The notes beneath the pieces are model-generated. The model was not told the origin of the DNA. It ran no database searches and saw only the letters and a list, made by a program, of their open reading frames with translations. From assembly GCF_004005475.1 (NCBI RefSeq), contig NZ_RZTZ01000015.1:1-64000 (forward strand): DNA of 64,000 nt, in the 5' to 3' direction. The number at the start of each line of letters is the position of its first letter. The stretch's first letter is position 1. Shown here in pieces: positions 18,587-27,357 of this stretch. The stretch comes from Niallia taxi. GTDB taxonomy: Bacteria; Bacillota; Bacilli; Bacillales; Cytobacillaceae. A program made the translations under genes and the position numbers.

Positions 18587-19891
18587 ATGAAAATGTTTGA
18601 TGTGGTAATAAAGAATGGGAATGTTGTGCTTGAAAATGTAGTGGAAATGGTAGACATTGGCATTAAGTCTGGAAAAATAGTAGAGATAGCGAAAGAAATA
18701 GATTGTAATAATGCAGCAGAACTTATTGATGCTGCTGGCCTGCATGTTTTTCCTGGGCTTATAGACACACATGTTCACTTCAATGAACCAGGCCGAACCG
18801 AATGGGAGGGCTTTGAGACAGGCAGTAAAAGCTTGGCAGCTGGCGGAGCAACTACTTTTTTTGACATGCCTTTAAACAGTCATCCACCAACTATCGACTT
18901 GGACGGCTATGAGCAAAAGGATGCTTTAGGGAAACAGAAAGCTCTTATTGATTATAAGCTTTGGGGTGGCCTTGTTCCGCAAAATATCGAGCGGTTGGAA
19001 GAGTTGCATGTCGCTGGTGTCATAGGGTTTAAGGCATTTATGTCCAACAGTGGGATAGACGATTTTCAAGCTGCAGATGATAAAACATTGTATGCTGGAA
19101 TGAAGAAAATAGCAGCGCTTGACAGTATTCTTGCAGTTCATGCAGAAAGTGACATCATTACAGAGGAATTAGGGAAGCTGGTTGAAAACGAGGATGGTTA
19201 TTCCTTTTCAGCATCTCGGCCGATTTATTCTGAATTAGAAGCAGTAAACCGCATTCTCTCCTATGCAGAAGCAACGAAATGCAAGGTTCATATTGTACAT
19301 ATAAGCAGCAGTGAGGTGCTAAAACCAATAATTGCTGCTAAAAAACGGGGAGTTGACGTGTCTGTGGAAACTTGCCCTCACTACTTATCACTGACCGTCG
19401 ATGATTTGGATAAACTCGGGGCAGTTGCCAAATGTGCACCGCCATTAAGAACAGCCCAAGAAGTGGAGGGGCTATGGCAGGCTATTAAAGCAAAAGCAAT
19501 TGACATAATCGGCTCCGATCATTCGCCTTCATTAGAATCGATGAAAAAAGGCAAATTATCTGACGCTTGGGGAGGAATCTCAGGCTGTCAGTCGACATTA
19601 TCTGTTTTACTAGAGGAGGGCTATTGGAAAAGGGAGGTAGATCTGTCGATTATCGCTAGCCTCACAAGTAGTAATCCTGCTAAACGCTTCGGATTGTACC
19701 CACAGAAAGGAAAAACTGAAGTTGGAAGTGACGCAGACTTTTGCTTAGTCGATTTAAAAAAGGAATATACATTAAAAAAAGATGATCTTTTTTATCGAAA
19801 TAAACAAAGCCCTTATATTGAAAAAACATTTAGGGGAAAAGTGACGAGAACTATTCTAAAAGGTAGGACGGTCTATGAGGAACTAGTTTAG
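18587..19891 (+). CDS. pucH: Allantoinase
   Basis: A 434-residue amidohydrolase/dihydroorotase-family enzyme that opens the hydantoin ring of allantoin to allantoate. Metal ligands are visible as DTHVHFNEPG, the carboxylated Lys in GFKAFMSNSG, HAESD, HIVHISS and GSDHSPS. I prefer ATG 18587 over 18578 because GAGAGG is 9 bases away from it but directly abuts the earlier ATG. It is the last gene of the operon and is followed by a terminator. Enzymes for allantoate and urate oxidase are not in this window. Confidence 0.92.
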   Translation: MKMFDVVIKNGNVVLENVVEMVDIGIKSGKIVEIAKEIDCNNAAELIDAAGLHVFPGLIDTHVHFNEPGRTEWEGFETGSKSLAAGGATTFFDMPLNSHPPTIDLDGYEQKDALGKQKALIDYKLWGGLVPQNIERLEELHVAGVIGFKAFMSNSGIDDFQAADDKTLYAGMKKIAALDSILAVHAESDIITEELGKLVENEDGYSFSASRPIYSELEAVNRILSYAEATKCKVHIVHISSSEVLKPIIAAKKRGVDVSVETCPHYLSLTVDDLDKLGAVAKCAPPLRTAQEVEGLWQAIKAKAIDIIGSDHSPSLESMKKGKLSDAWGGISGCQSTLSVLLEEGYWKREVDLSIIASLTSSNPAKRFGLYPQKGKTEVGSDADFCLVDLKKEYTLKKDDLFYRNKQSPYIEKTFRGKVTRTILKGRTVYEELV

Positions 19892-19925
19892 TATGTTCAT
19901 TGCTTGTATGTAAGAAATCTTACTG

Positions 19926-19955
19926 AAAAAGAGTGCTATGCGCTCTTTTTTTATT
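19926..19955 (+). terminator. Terminator of the puc operon
   Basis: AAAAAGAGTGC (19926-19936) pairs with GCGCTCTTTTT (19940-19950), with one G-T wobble, and runs into a T-tract. Confidence 0.85.
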
Positions 19956-19981
19956 TTGGTTTTGAAAAAATGCGATTAGTA

Positions 19982-20069
19982 AAAGACGAACTATATTTGA
20001 TAGTATTTAAAAAATGTTCGTAATTTTTCTAAAAAACCCTTGAAATATATAGCTGATTTACGGTATTAT
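19982..20069 (+). promoter_or_regulatory. Inverted pair of PurR-type PurBoxes and promoter of purT
   Basis: Box 1 (19982-19994) matches the B. subtilis PurBox AWWWCCGAACWWT at 11 of 13 positions, and box 2 (20013-20025, minus strand) at 12 of 13. They face each other 18 bases apart, close to the known arrangement. A SigA promoter follows: TTGAAA (20040-20045), 18 bases, TATTAT (20064-20069). Repression by PurR and relief by PRPP are inferred from this pattern. Confidence 0.75.
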
Positions 20070-20107
20070 GCTCAATAAAGGAACGAAAGTTTGAGGGGGA
20101 TGATTTA

Positions 20108-21289
20108 ATGTTCGGAGCTCCGACTTCCAAACATACGAAAAAAATAATGCTTCTTGGTGCAGGAGAATTAGGAAAAGAAGTAATTATAGAGGCACAAAGG
20201 CTAGGAGTAACGACCATTGCTGTTGACCGCTATGAAAATGCGCCGGCAATGCAGGTTGCCCATCGGTCATATGTGGTAGACATGCTGGATGGACAAGCAT
20301 TGAAAGAAGTCATTATTAGGGAAAAACCGGATTTTATCGTACCTGAAATTGAAGCAATCGCTACAGAAATGCTTGTCGAATTAGAAATGGAAGGCTTTAA
20401 CATCATTCCAACAGCTAATGCCGTTCATCTGACAATGGACAGAGAAGGAATCAGAAGATTGGCGAGTGAGAAATTAAATGTGCCGACAGCTAAGTATGAG
20501 TTTGCAGATAGTTTGTTAGAATTAGAGGATGCAGTTGCAAAGATTGGTGTACCTTGTGTCATTAAACCGCTTATGAGTTCCTCAGGAAAAGGACAAACCA
20601 TTTGCAAAAGTCCAGACGAAGTTGAAAAGTCATGGCAGGAAGCGGTAGAAGGCGGACGAGGCAGGAAGACTAGGGTTATTGTCGAGGAATTTATCTCCTT
20701 CACTTCTGAAATCACGCTGCTTACCGTTCGTTCCGTTAATGGAACTCACTTTTGCCCGCCGATTGGCCATATTCAAAAGGATGGTGATTATATAGAATCG
20801 TGGCAGCCGCATCAAATGTCAGCAGACCAGCTTGCGCAAGCTGAATTAATCGCCAAACAAATTACGGATTCCCTTGGTGGATACGGCCTATTCGGTGTAG
20901 AGCTTTTCCTTACAGACAATGGTGTATATTTCAGTGAGGTTTCACCGAGACCACATGACACTGGGATGGTGACGATGGCCACACAGGAGTTGTCTGAATT
21001 TGCACTACATGTACGTGCTGTGCTGGGGTTGCCAATTCCGCACATCAGACTAAATTCACCAGGTGCGAGCAAAACGCTTAAGGCTGTAGAAGATAAAGTC
21101 GATTACGAAATTAGTGGTGTGGAACAAGCACTAGCTTCGCCTGACAGCCAAATCCGGATTTTTGGGAAACCAAAAGCAACGGTTGGAAGACGCTTAGCTG
21201 TTCTTCTCCAAAAAGGAGAAACAGTAGAGGAAGCACTTGAAAATGCTCGTAACGCTGCCTCAAAGCTCACTATCTTCTATGGTAATTAA
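20108..21289 (+). CDS. purT: Formate-dependent GAR transformylase
   Basis: A 393-residue ATP-grasp enzyme that makes formyl-GAR from GAR, formate and ATP in purine synthesis, independent of formyl-folate. The N-terminal pre-ATP-grasp fold begins IMLLGAGELGKEVIIEAQRLG. SSSGKGQT is the nucleotide loop, and the metal/substrate site is GLFGVELFL followed by FSEVSPRPHDTGM. Length and order are those of PurT. The gene has its own PurBox-bearing promoter and GAGGGGG ribosome site. The next gene is an oxalate/formate-type transporter. Confidence 0.95.
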   Translation: MFGAPTSKHTKKIMLLGAGELGKEVIIEAQRLGVTTIAVDRYENAPAMQVAHRSYVVDMLDGQALKEVIIREKPDFIVPEIEAIATEMLVELEMEGFNIIPTANAVHLTMDREGIRRLASEKLNVPTAKYEFADSLLELEDAVAKIGVPCVIKPLMSSSGKGQTICKSPDEVEKSWQEAVEGGRGRKTRVIVEEFISFTSEITLLTVRSVNGTHFCPPIGHIQKDGDYIESWQPHQMSADQLAQAELIAKQITDSLGGYGLFGVELFLTDNGVYFSEVSPRPHDTGMVTMATQELSEFALHVRAVLGLPIPHIRLNSPGASKTLKAVEDKVDYEISGVEQALASPDSQIRIFGKPKATVGRRLAVLLQKGETVEEALENARNAASKLTIFYGN

Positions 21290-21344
21290 ACTAGGACATA
21301 TATTCATCTATGAAAAAACGACAACTTAAAGCAGGGAGACTACT

Positions 21345-22607
21345 ATGAAAACTAAAAATCGCTGGTTAATTGCCCTTTCAGCAGTGGGTATCCATATTTC
21401 AATTGGATCTGTTTATGCATGGAGTGTGTTTACAAAGCCTTTAGAAGAAACGTATAATTGGAGCTTAACAAGTATTTCTTGGACTTTCAGTATCGCTATT
21501 TTATTTCTAGGTCTTTCCGCAGCTTTTTTAGGACATTTTGTGGAGAAGTTTGGACCAAGAGCTGCAGGAACACTTTGTGCCATATTGTTCGGAATTGGCA
21601 TGGCAGGTTCAGGCTTTGCTGCAAGTATCGAATCCTTACCGCTCCTTTATATGATGTATGGTGTTTTTGGTGGAATTGGTCTTGGAGTAGGCTATATTAC
21701 TCCTGTATCGACCTTGGTAAAGTGGTTTCCCGATAAGCGTGGTTTAGCAACAGGTTTAGCTATAATGGGTTTTGGTTTTGCTTCAATGGTGAGCAGTCCA
21801 ATCATGAATAAGTTAATCGGAACGGTTGGAATACCTTCGACTTTTTATATTTTAGCAATTGTATATTTTGTTATCATACTAGCTTCTGCTCAATATTTAG
21901 CACCGCCACCACAGGATTATGTGCCTGCAGGCTACCAAAAAGCTCTTGAATCAGGTAAGTCTATAACAAAAACAGACTTATCACAGCTAACAGCAAATGA
22001 AGCAATTAAAACAAAAAGATTCTGGGCTTTATGGGTTATGTTGTTTATTAATATAACATGTGGAATTGCGATCCTCGCTGTAGCATCTCCGATGGGTCAA
22101 GAGCTTGCTGGAATGTCTGTTACAGGTGCAGCTCTTTTAGTTGGCATCATGGGTGTCTTTAATGGAGTTGGAAGAATAGCTTGGGCTTCAGTCTCTGATT
22201 ATATCGGGCGTCCAAACGTATATACATTGTTTTTTGCGATTCAGATTGCTGCCTTTTTTGTTTTGCCTCATTTACAAGAGGCAGTATCGTTCTCTATAAT
22301 AGTATTTATCATTATGTCTTGCTACGGTGGAGGCTTTGCATCCATTCCTGCCTATATTGGAGATATGTTTGGAACAAAGCAGCTTGGTGCCATTCATGGG
22401 TATATATTGACAGCATGGTCTGCAGCAGGTATAGCAGGTCCAAGATTCGTCTCATGGATAAGAGATACAACAGGCAGCTACGGCGAAACATTAACTGTAT
22501 TTTCATGTATGTTTATCGTATCTCTTGCAATCTCTTTATTAATCCGTCTGGATATTAAAAAAATTAAACTAATGAACAAAGAAATTAACGGAGGCAATAG
22601 TATTTAA
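21345..22607 (+). CDS. OFA-family (oxalate/formate antiporter type) MFS transporter
   Basis: A 420-residue protein with twelve membrane helices. The start GSVYAWSVFTKPLEE is the OFA family signature, and VKWFPDKRGLATG is the MFS loop between helices 2-3/4-5. The second half has GVFNGVGRIAWASVSDYIG. Members exchange oxalate, formate or other small carboxylates; substrate cannot be read from sequence. It follows purT by 55 bases with no terminator between, so co-expression under PurR and a link to formate supply are plausible but unproven. Confidence 0.85.
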   Translation: MKTKNRWLIALSAVGIHISIGSVYAWSVFTKPLEETYNWSLTSISWTFSIAILFLGLSAAFLGHFVEKFGPRAAGTLCAILFGIGMAGSGFAASIESLPLLYMMYGVFGGIGLGVGYITPVSTLVKWFPDKRGLATGLAIMGFGFASMVSSPIMNKLIGTVGIPSTFYILAIVYFVIILASAQYLAPPPQDYVPAGYQKALESGKSITKTDLSQLTANEAIKTKRFWALWVMLFINITCGIAILAVASPMGQELAGMSVTGAALLVGIMGVFNGVGRIAWASVSDYIGRPNVYTLFFAIQIAAFFVLPHLQEAVSFSIIVFIIMSCYGGGFASIPAYIGDMFGTKQLGAIHGYILTAWSAAGIAGPRFVSWIRDTTGSYGETLTVFSCMFIVSLAISLLIRLDIKKIKLMNKEINGGNSI

Positions 22608-22610
22608 TAG

Positions 22611-22637
22611 GTTGGGGGCTTCCCCTGACCTTTTTTT
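22611..22637 (+). terminator. Probable terminator after the OFA transporter gene
   Basis: AGGT...GGGG pairs with CCCC...ACCT around CTT, with a small internal mismatch, followed by T7. Confidence 0.6.
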
Positions 22638-22670
22638 AGTTTATCCTCCTATGAATGGAGATTTGTAAGA

Positions 22671-23582
22671 ATGGAAAACTTTAACGCTCAGTTTGTCATA
22701 TCCTTCCTTATTATTGCTTTAGGCTATTGCTTAAAGAAGTGGAATATTTTAAAGGAAAAAGACGGAGAAGCAATGGCACGGCTTATTTTTAATGTAACAT
22801 TGCCAAGTTTAATCATTGTGACCTTTCACAGTATTACCATCGATTCCTCGCTAATGATGCTGGTTGTACTTGGGTTTGTGTATGGAATTATTGTAGCAAT
22901 TTTAGGGTTGTTTATTTTCAGGAAAGAAGAAAGACGGAATAAAGGGATGCTTGGCATGCTTATTCCAGGGTTTAATATCGGATTGTTTGCTTACCCATTA
23001 GTGCAAGGAATATGGGGCGAGGTAGGTATAAAGTACTTCGGGATGTTTGATATCGGTAATGCCATAATTACGTTTGGTGTCAGTTACTTAATCGGCAGTT
23101 ATTATGCGAAAGAGGATGTAGTGCTTAACTTTAAGCATGTAGCCGGAAAAATGGGCAGGTCGATTCCTTTAATGACATATGTAATCATTTTTATCATTAA
23201 TCTTACAGGCTTGTCCTTGCCGGGTACAGTCATTGATATCACTTCCGTTATATCAAAAGCCAATATGCCGCTTTCCTTGCTGCTTCTTGGAATCTATTTA
23301 AACTTCTCCTTCCAAAAGAGCTACTGGAAGGGAATCGGTAGAGTTCTTGGTATCCGCTATGGGGTCGGGTTGTTCTTTGGATTATTAGGATTCTTTCTTT
23401 TGCCTGTTGATGACATGTTTCGCTATACCGTATTAATCGCACTAATCCTGCCAATGGCCACATCTGTATTACCTTATAGCGTCGAATTCAAATACAATCA
23501 AAGATTCGTCGGCACAGCAGCAAACCTGTCTATCTTGATTAGCTTTGTCCTGTTGTGGGTTATTGGCAATATGATTGTTTAA
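22671..23582 (+). CDS. AEC-family permease (auxin efflux carrier type)
   Basis: A 303-residue membrane protein with ten helices in the AEC/MleP pattern. An inverted-repeat topology is suggested by the two similar halves: FIIALGYCLKKWNILKEKDG near the start with FNVTLPSLI, and the C-terminal half with SKANMPLSLLLLGIYL and LPMATSVLPYSVEF. Bacterial members carry malate, other carboxylates or amino acids. It lies downstream of the OFA transporter but behind a terminator-like hairpin. The substrate is unknown. Confidence 0.82.
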   Translation: MENFNAQFVISFLIIALGYCLKKWNILKEKDGEAMARLIFNVTLPSLIIVTFHSITIDSSLMMLVVLGFVYGIIVAILGLFIFRKEERRNKGMLGMLIPGFNIGLFAYPLVQGIWGEVGIKYFGMFDIGNAIITFGVSYLIGSYYAKEDVVLNFKHVAGKMGRSIPLMTYVIIFIINLTGLSLPGTVIDITSVISKANMPLSLLLLGIYLNFSFQKSYWKGIGRVLGIRYGVGLFFGLLGFFLLPVDDMFRYTVLIALILPMATSVLPYSVEFKYNQRFVGTAANLSILISFVLLWVIGNMIV

Positions 23583-23583
23583 C

Positions 23584-23909
23584 AAAAAAAGAGGCTGGGA
23601 CAAACAAAAGATAAGCTTTCTAAACACGAATAATAGAATTACAACTAAATTTGAAAAATGAAGGTTGTGTCTAAATAGAATGTTGAGTTAAAGTGAGTTC
23701 GTTTCATTGCGCTGCACCCACTCGCTTTCCGCGGGGGCTCATCCTTTCCTCTATTTCCCTTAGTAGTCGAGTGGCCTCCGCTTCATTCCACTAAAATTTC
23801 TAATTTTTTGTATTTAAACTAGAAACAAAAAACCGAACTATTTAATCAATAATTGATTAAGTAGTTCGGTCTTTACGCTGGTTCACATACTTATGTCCCA
23901 GCCTTTTTT
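23584..23909 (-). repeat. Composite intergenic repeat of the GGCTGGGACA type
   Basis: Ends are inverted: GGCTGGGACA (23593-23602) and TGTCCCAGCC (23894-23903), flanked by A- and T-runs, so the ends could also pair as a terminator. Inside lies a long hairpin (23832-23870: ACCGAACTA with TAGTTCGGT, TTAATCAAT with ATTGATTAA). The middle (about 23700-23805) carries CACTCGCTTTCCGCGGGG and AGTCGAGTGGCCTCCGCTTC, wording I recall from dispersed Bacillaceae repeats. No gene is present. It fills the whole gap between the AEC and CAP-protein genes. Confidence 0.75.
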
Positions 23910-25044
23910 ATTTCGTTATAAAATTCTCCGTATAATACGGCTGTTCATCTTCATTGAAAGCTACACCTACACCTAAATAGGTGAATCCTTCTTGCAGGAT
24001 ATTCTCTCTATGTCCGAGAGAATTCATTAAACCTTCATGTGCGAAAATACTGCTGTATTGACCATAAGCAAGATTTTCGCCAGCCATTGTGTATTTAATG
24101 CCATCATCAAGCATGCGGTCAAAGGGAGATTCACCATCCAAGTTTGTATGGTCAAAATAATTATTAACAGCCATATCCTCACTATGCTTTTTGGCAGTTA
24201 CCTTCACATTATCCTCCCAAGTCAAAATACCTAATTTATTATTGACCCTGCTTGCATTCGTTAAATCAAACAGCTGGTATGCGAAGCCTTCCTCGAGCTC
24301 TTTACTTCCATCTGTATAAAAGTCCTTTTTGCTGTCTTCTAATGTTTCGGTAACAATCTGCATGGCCGTAACCGTATTATTCTCATGTTTATCGAAGAAA
24401 ACAGTGACATAATTGCCATCTAGTTTAAATACCTCGTAATCTCTGTCATCTGGAAACTTATAGCGGACAAACCCTTTTGTCAGCTCATCAAGAGGATCGC
24501 CTAACGTCTTCAAGACACTGTCCTTACTGCTGCCGCTTTTTATACCATCAGTAGATGAAATCAAATCCTGATTCGTATAAAGTGCAGCTACTTTATTATT
24601 CGAATCATAACCGACCATCACAAAATTTTGATAGTTTTCATGATAGGTATTCCATGATATTCCGTACTCATTCAAAGACACACGCTGCGGCTTACCTTGA
24701 CTTTTCTCAACAGATTCCTTTGTATCACCCATTTGGATATTATAAATCGAGAATGTTTGCTCGGAAGGAGTTTCTAACTGAGGTTTTTCTGCCTGCTTTG
24801 TTTGCTGGTCAGATTCAGCAGAAGTATTCCAGTCAGGAAGAACATCTTGTGTGTCTTGAAAAAGCTCTCTACCTTGTGTGATGAGATTTTCAAAAAAATC
24901 TGCAGCATCCTGTGCATTCACTTCTGTTTTCATATGATCAATAGCTGAAGGAACAGATTCAGCGCCTGTTTTATGTTGTATATATTGCACACCGGCATAA
25001 ACGATTAAACAAAGTAATGCCAGCTTAAAAAGTCTTCTCAACAT
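23908..25044 (-). CDS. Membrane-anchored CAP-domain protein (YlbC-like)
   Basis: I start at ATG 25044, since the upstream ATG (25056) lies within the ribosome site GGAGGG; 378 residues. Residues about 3-22 form a signal/anchor helix. A Ser/Glu/Gln linker is followed by a CAP-associated domain (about 100-235, QMGDTKESVEKSQGKPQRV) and a C-terminal CAP/SCP-PR1 domain with SRVNNKLG, HSEDMAVNNYFDH, GENLAYG and SLGHRENIL, which keep the two His and two Glu of the CAP cavity. The architecture is that of B. subtilis YlbC. Function of these extracellular proteins is not settled; roles in sporulation or wall biology have been proposed for relatives. Confidence 0.85.
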   Translation of the reverse strand: MLRRLFKLALLCLIVYAGVQYIQHKTGAESVPSAIDHMKTEVNAQDAADFFENLITQGRELFQDTQDVLPDWNTSAESDQQTKQAEKPQLETPSEQTFSIYNIQMGDTKESVEKSQGKPQRVSLNEYGISWNTYHENYQNFVMVGYDSNNKVAALYTNQDLISSTDGIKSGSSKDSVLKTLGDPLDELTKGFVRYKFPDDRDYEVFKLDGNYVTVFFDKHENNTVTAMQIVTETLEDSKKDFYTDGSKELEEGFAYQLFDLTNASRVNNKLGILTWEDNVKVTAKKHSEDMAVNNYFDHTNLDGESPFDRMLDDGIKYTMAGENLAYGQYSSIFAHEGLMNSLGHRENILQEGFTYLGVGVAFNEDEQPYYTENFITK

Positions 25045-25456
25045 ATTTCCCTCCATTCATTTACATGATTGCCGTATTTAAGAAAAAACATAAGCAGAAT
25101 ATTAATTATTCGCCTTATAAAGAGTATAAAAACTCGTAAAAGAGGGGAATGGTTCATTAAAAGTATAGCATTTTCCTTGAACTGATTCACCTTTTGACAA
25201 AAGGAAAAATCTTCTTGTTTCTATCTTTGCAAATATGTTTCAACAAATTAATCGTGTAATATCGCTGTAATTTACACGTAATGGGCTAGGAGAGAAAAAC
25301 ATGCTATAATGGGGATGTAACAAAAAGCATGGATATGGTTTCCAAGCTATAAAGTGCTCCATATTAGTGATGCAGGATCGTTTTAAATGATTTTTTGTTT
25401 AAGATTAATTTTGAAAGGGCATTACTAACGTGAATAGTACTAAAGGAGGCTACAAT
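25045..25456 (+). promoter_or_regulatory. Intergenic region with an extended -10 promoter and 140-base leader
   Basis: TGCTATAAT at 25302-25310 is a consensus extended -10 element; no good -35 is needed or seen. Transcription from it would give a leader of about 140 bases before the 43-residue ORF at 25457. The leader can pair ATATGG (25331-25336) with CCATAT (25361-25366). The left half of the gap (25045-25300) is AT-rich and shows no gene. Confidence 0.45.
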
Positions 25457-25588
25457 ATGCATTTAGTTAGGGCCGATATTGATCAGCTTTTGCAGGATAC
25501 GCTCGATATGGCAAGCGGTATCAGTAAATGGGACATCAAGAACATTGAGATTGATGATCTATTAGAAGATACAAAAAACTGGAATTAA
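25457..25588 (+). CDS. Small acidic protein of unknown function (43 aa)
   Basis: A short ORF with unusually clear signals: AAAGGAGG at 25442-25449, 7 bases, ATG, 43 codons, TAA, then a long terminator hairpin. The product begins MHLVRADIDQLLQDTLDMA and ends LLEDTKNWN; it has 10 Asp and one Glu-rich end, two Trp, no Cys and no membrane helix. Amphipathic helices are likely. I do not recognise it. With its own extended -10 promoter and terminator it looks like a genuine single-gene unit, not a chance frame. Confidence 0.65.
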   Translation: MHLVRADIDQLLQDTLDMASGISKWDIKNIEIDDLLEDTKNWN

Positions 25589-25604
25589 ATTTATTCTTAT
25601 AAAG

Positions 25605-25660
25605 TCTAAATCACTTTTGAAAAGACGATGCTTCTTTTCCGAACTGATTTAGATTTTTTT
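25605..25660 (+). terminator. Terminator of the 43-residue ORF
   Basis: TCTAAATCA (25605-25613) pairs with TGATTTAGA (25645-25653), with further AAAAG/CTTTT pairing inside, then T8. Confidence 0.85.
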
Positions 25661-25768
25661 GTGAATAAAACAATTAACTTAATTTATAAAATATTTAGAA
25701 TAATTGCAGGAATTTTTCTTCGTTTGCCGAAACAATAAGATGAGTAAAGAATAAAGGAGATGGAATAG

Positions 25769-27172
25769 TTGGGGACAAGCGATTTAAATGCCATTCAAGC
25801 AAAAACAAAGGAAATTTTGGAGGAATCCTTTGCGATTTTAGAACAATATTTGCAATTGGAAACAGTATCCGCACAAAGTAAGGCGATTCCGAAAACAGTA
25901 GCTTATATTTCTTCTGTAATACAAGACTTTGGTGGTGAAGTGAAAGTGTTAGATGACCTTGGAGGAAACCCCGTCGTTTATGGATTTTTTCCTGCTGGGG
26001 AAAAAGGCGATGCCTCCAAAACACTTTTATATTACAACCATTATGATGTGCAGCCAGCAGAGCCGCTTGAGGAATGGGTAACAGAACCATTTTCACCTGC
26101 TGTTTATGACGGTAAGCTGTTTGCAAGGGGTGTTTCTGACAATAAAGGAGATACTATTGCAAGGCTGACTGCATTAAAGGTCCTCCAAGAAGCAGAAGGT
26201 GGCTTGCCTTGTAATGTGAAGTTTTTGATTGAGGGCGAAGAGGAAATCGGCAGTCCTAATTTAACTCCTTATTTAGAGAAGTATGCAGAACTGTTTGAAG
26301 CAGATGCATGCATTTGGGAATTTGGCGGAAAGGATGAACAAGAGCGAATCAGCATGGTTGCCGGTATTAAAGGAATGGCTTATATGGAGCTGACAGCTAT
26401 TGGTGCAGATATAGATATGCACTCTTCCGTTGGTGCATATGTAGATAATGCGGCATGGAGACTTGTGCATGCGTTAGCCTCCATGAGAAATAAGCAGAAT
26501 GAAATTATTGTGGAAGGCTTCTATGATGGCATTATCCCACCGACAGAACTAGAAGAGGAAGTGGTTAAATCATTGCCATTTAATGGGAAGGCTGTACAAG
26601 AACTCTATGGACTGAAAAGACCGTTAATAACAAATGGTTTGGGACAAGACCCTCGTTATGCAATGGTGTTTGAACCAACGATGACAATTTGCGGGATGGA
26701 AAGCGGCTATACAGGTGAAGGAGCAAAAACGGTGTTACCGAAAAGTGCAAAGGTAAAGCTTGATTGCCGTCTCGTTCCAGGACAGGATCCAAATCATATT
26801 TTGGAGAGTGTTGAAAATCACTTGAAAAAGCATGGTTTCCATGATGTGTCCGTAAAGTTAATCAATGGTCAAAAGGCATATCGTTCCGATTTCAGTCATC
26901 CATTTATCAGCCATGTAAAAAACACTGCGAAAGAAGTGTATAATCGTGATGTAGTGCTTGCACCAAATTCAGCAGGCACTGGTCCAATGTTTGACTTTGG
27001 CAGGGTGCTGAAGCTGCCGATTGTCAGTACAGGAGTGGGCTGGGTCGGAAGCAAGGCTCATGCACCAAATGAAAGCATTCGCTTGAAGGATTATGAAGAA
27101 GGTATTATATATATGGCTCAGATGCTCAAAGGCTTTCCAGCAGCTTTAGAAGCAGAAAAGTTAGAGCTGTAA
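25769..27172 (+). CDS. M20-family metallodipeptidase
   Basis: A 467-residue zinc peptidase of the M20/ArgE-DapE-CPG2 superfamily. Metal ligands appear in order: NHYDVQPAEP (His), GVSDNKGD (Asp), EGEEEIGS (catalytic Glu and ligand Glu), a later Asp, and the last His in SKAHAPNES. A dimerisation/lid domain lies between. Such enzymes cleave dipeptides or N-acyl amino acids in the cytoplasm. The start codon is TTG at 25769, with AAAGGAG 9 bases upstream. It is monocistronic. The exact substrate is not readable. Confidence 0.88.
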   Translation: MGTSDLNAIQAKTKEILEESFAILEQYLQLETVSAQSKAIPKTVAYISSVIQDFGGEVKVLDDLGGNPVVYGFFPAGEKGDASKTLLYYNHYDVQPAEPLEEWVTEPFSPAVYDGKLFARGVSDNKGDTIARLTALKVLQEAEGGLPCNVKFLIEGEEEIGSPNLTPYLEKYAELFEADACIWEFGGKDEQERISMVAGIKGMAYMELTAIGADIDMHSSVGAYVDNAAWRLVHALASMRNKQNEIIVEGFYDGIIPPTELEEEVVKSLPFNGKAVQELYGLKRPLITNGLGQDPRYAMVFEPTMTICGMESGYTGEGAKTVLPKSAKVKLDCRLVPGQDPNHILESVENHLKKHGFHDVSVKLINGQKAYRSDFSHPFISHVKNTAKEVYNRDVVLAPNSAGTGPMFDFGRVLKLPIVSTGVGWVGSKAHAPNESIRLKDYEEGIIYMAQMLKGFPAALEAEKLEL

Positions 27173-27357
27173 AAATCGTATACAAGAAATATATGTGTGC
27201 CCTTTAGGCTAGCATATATTTCTTTTTGCTTTATGCGTGTTATTGACTGACTAAATGGAAAACTTTTAAAAAAATATCAACCATACCTCTTTCCCTCCTG
27301 AAAAGTTGCGTTATAATAGATAGAAATAATAATTTACATATGAAGGAGTTTTTCAAC

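Noticed and set aside
27173-27357. Possible T-box leader before the branched-chain aminotransferase
   Set aside because: The leader is short, and neither the T-box sequence nor a terminator/antiterminator pair was found.
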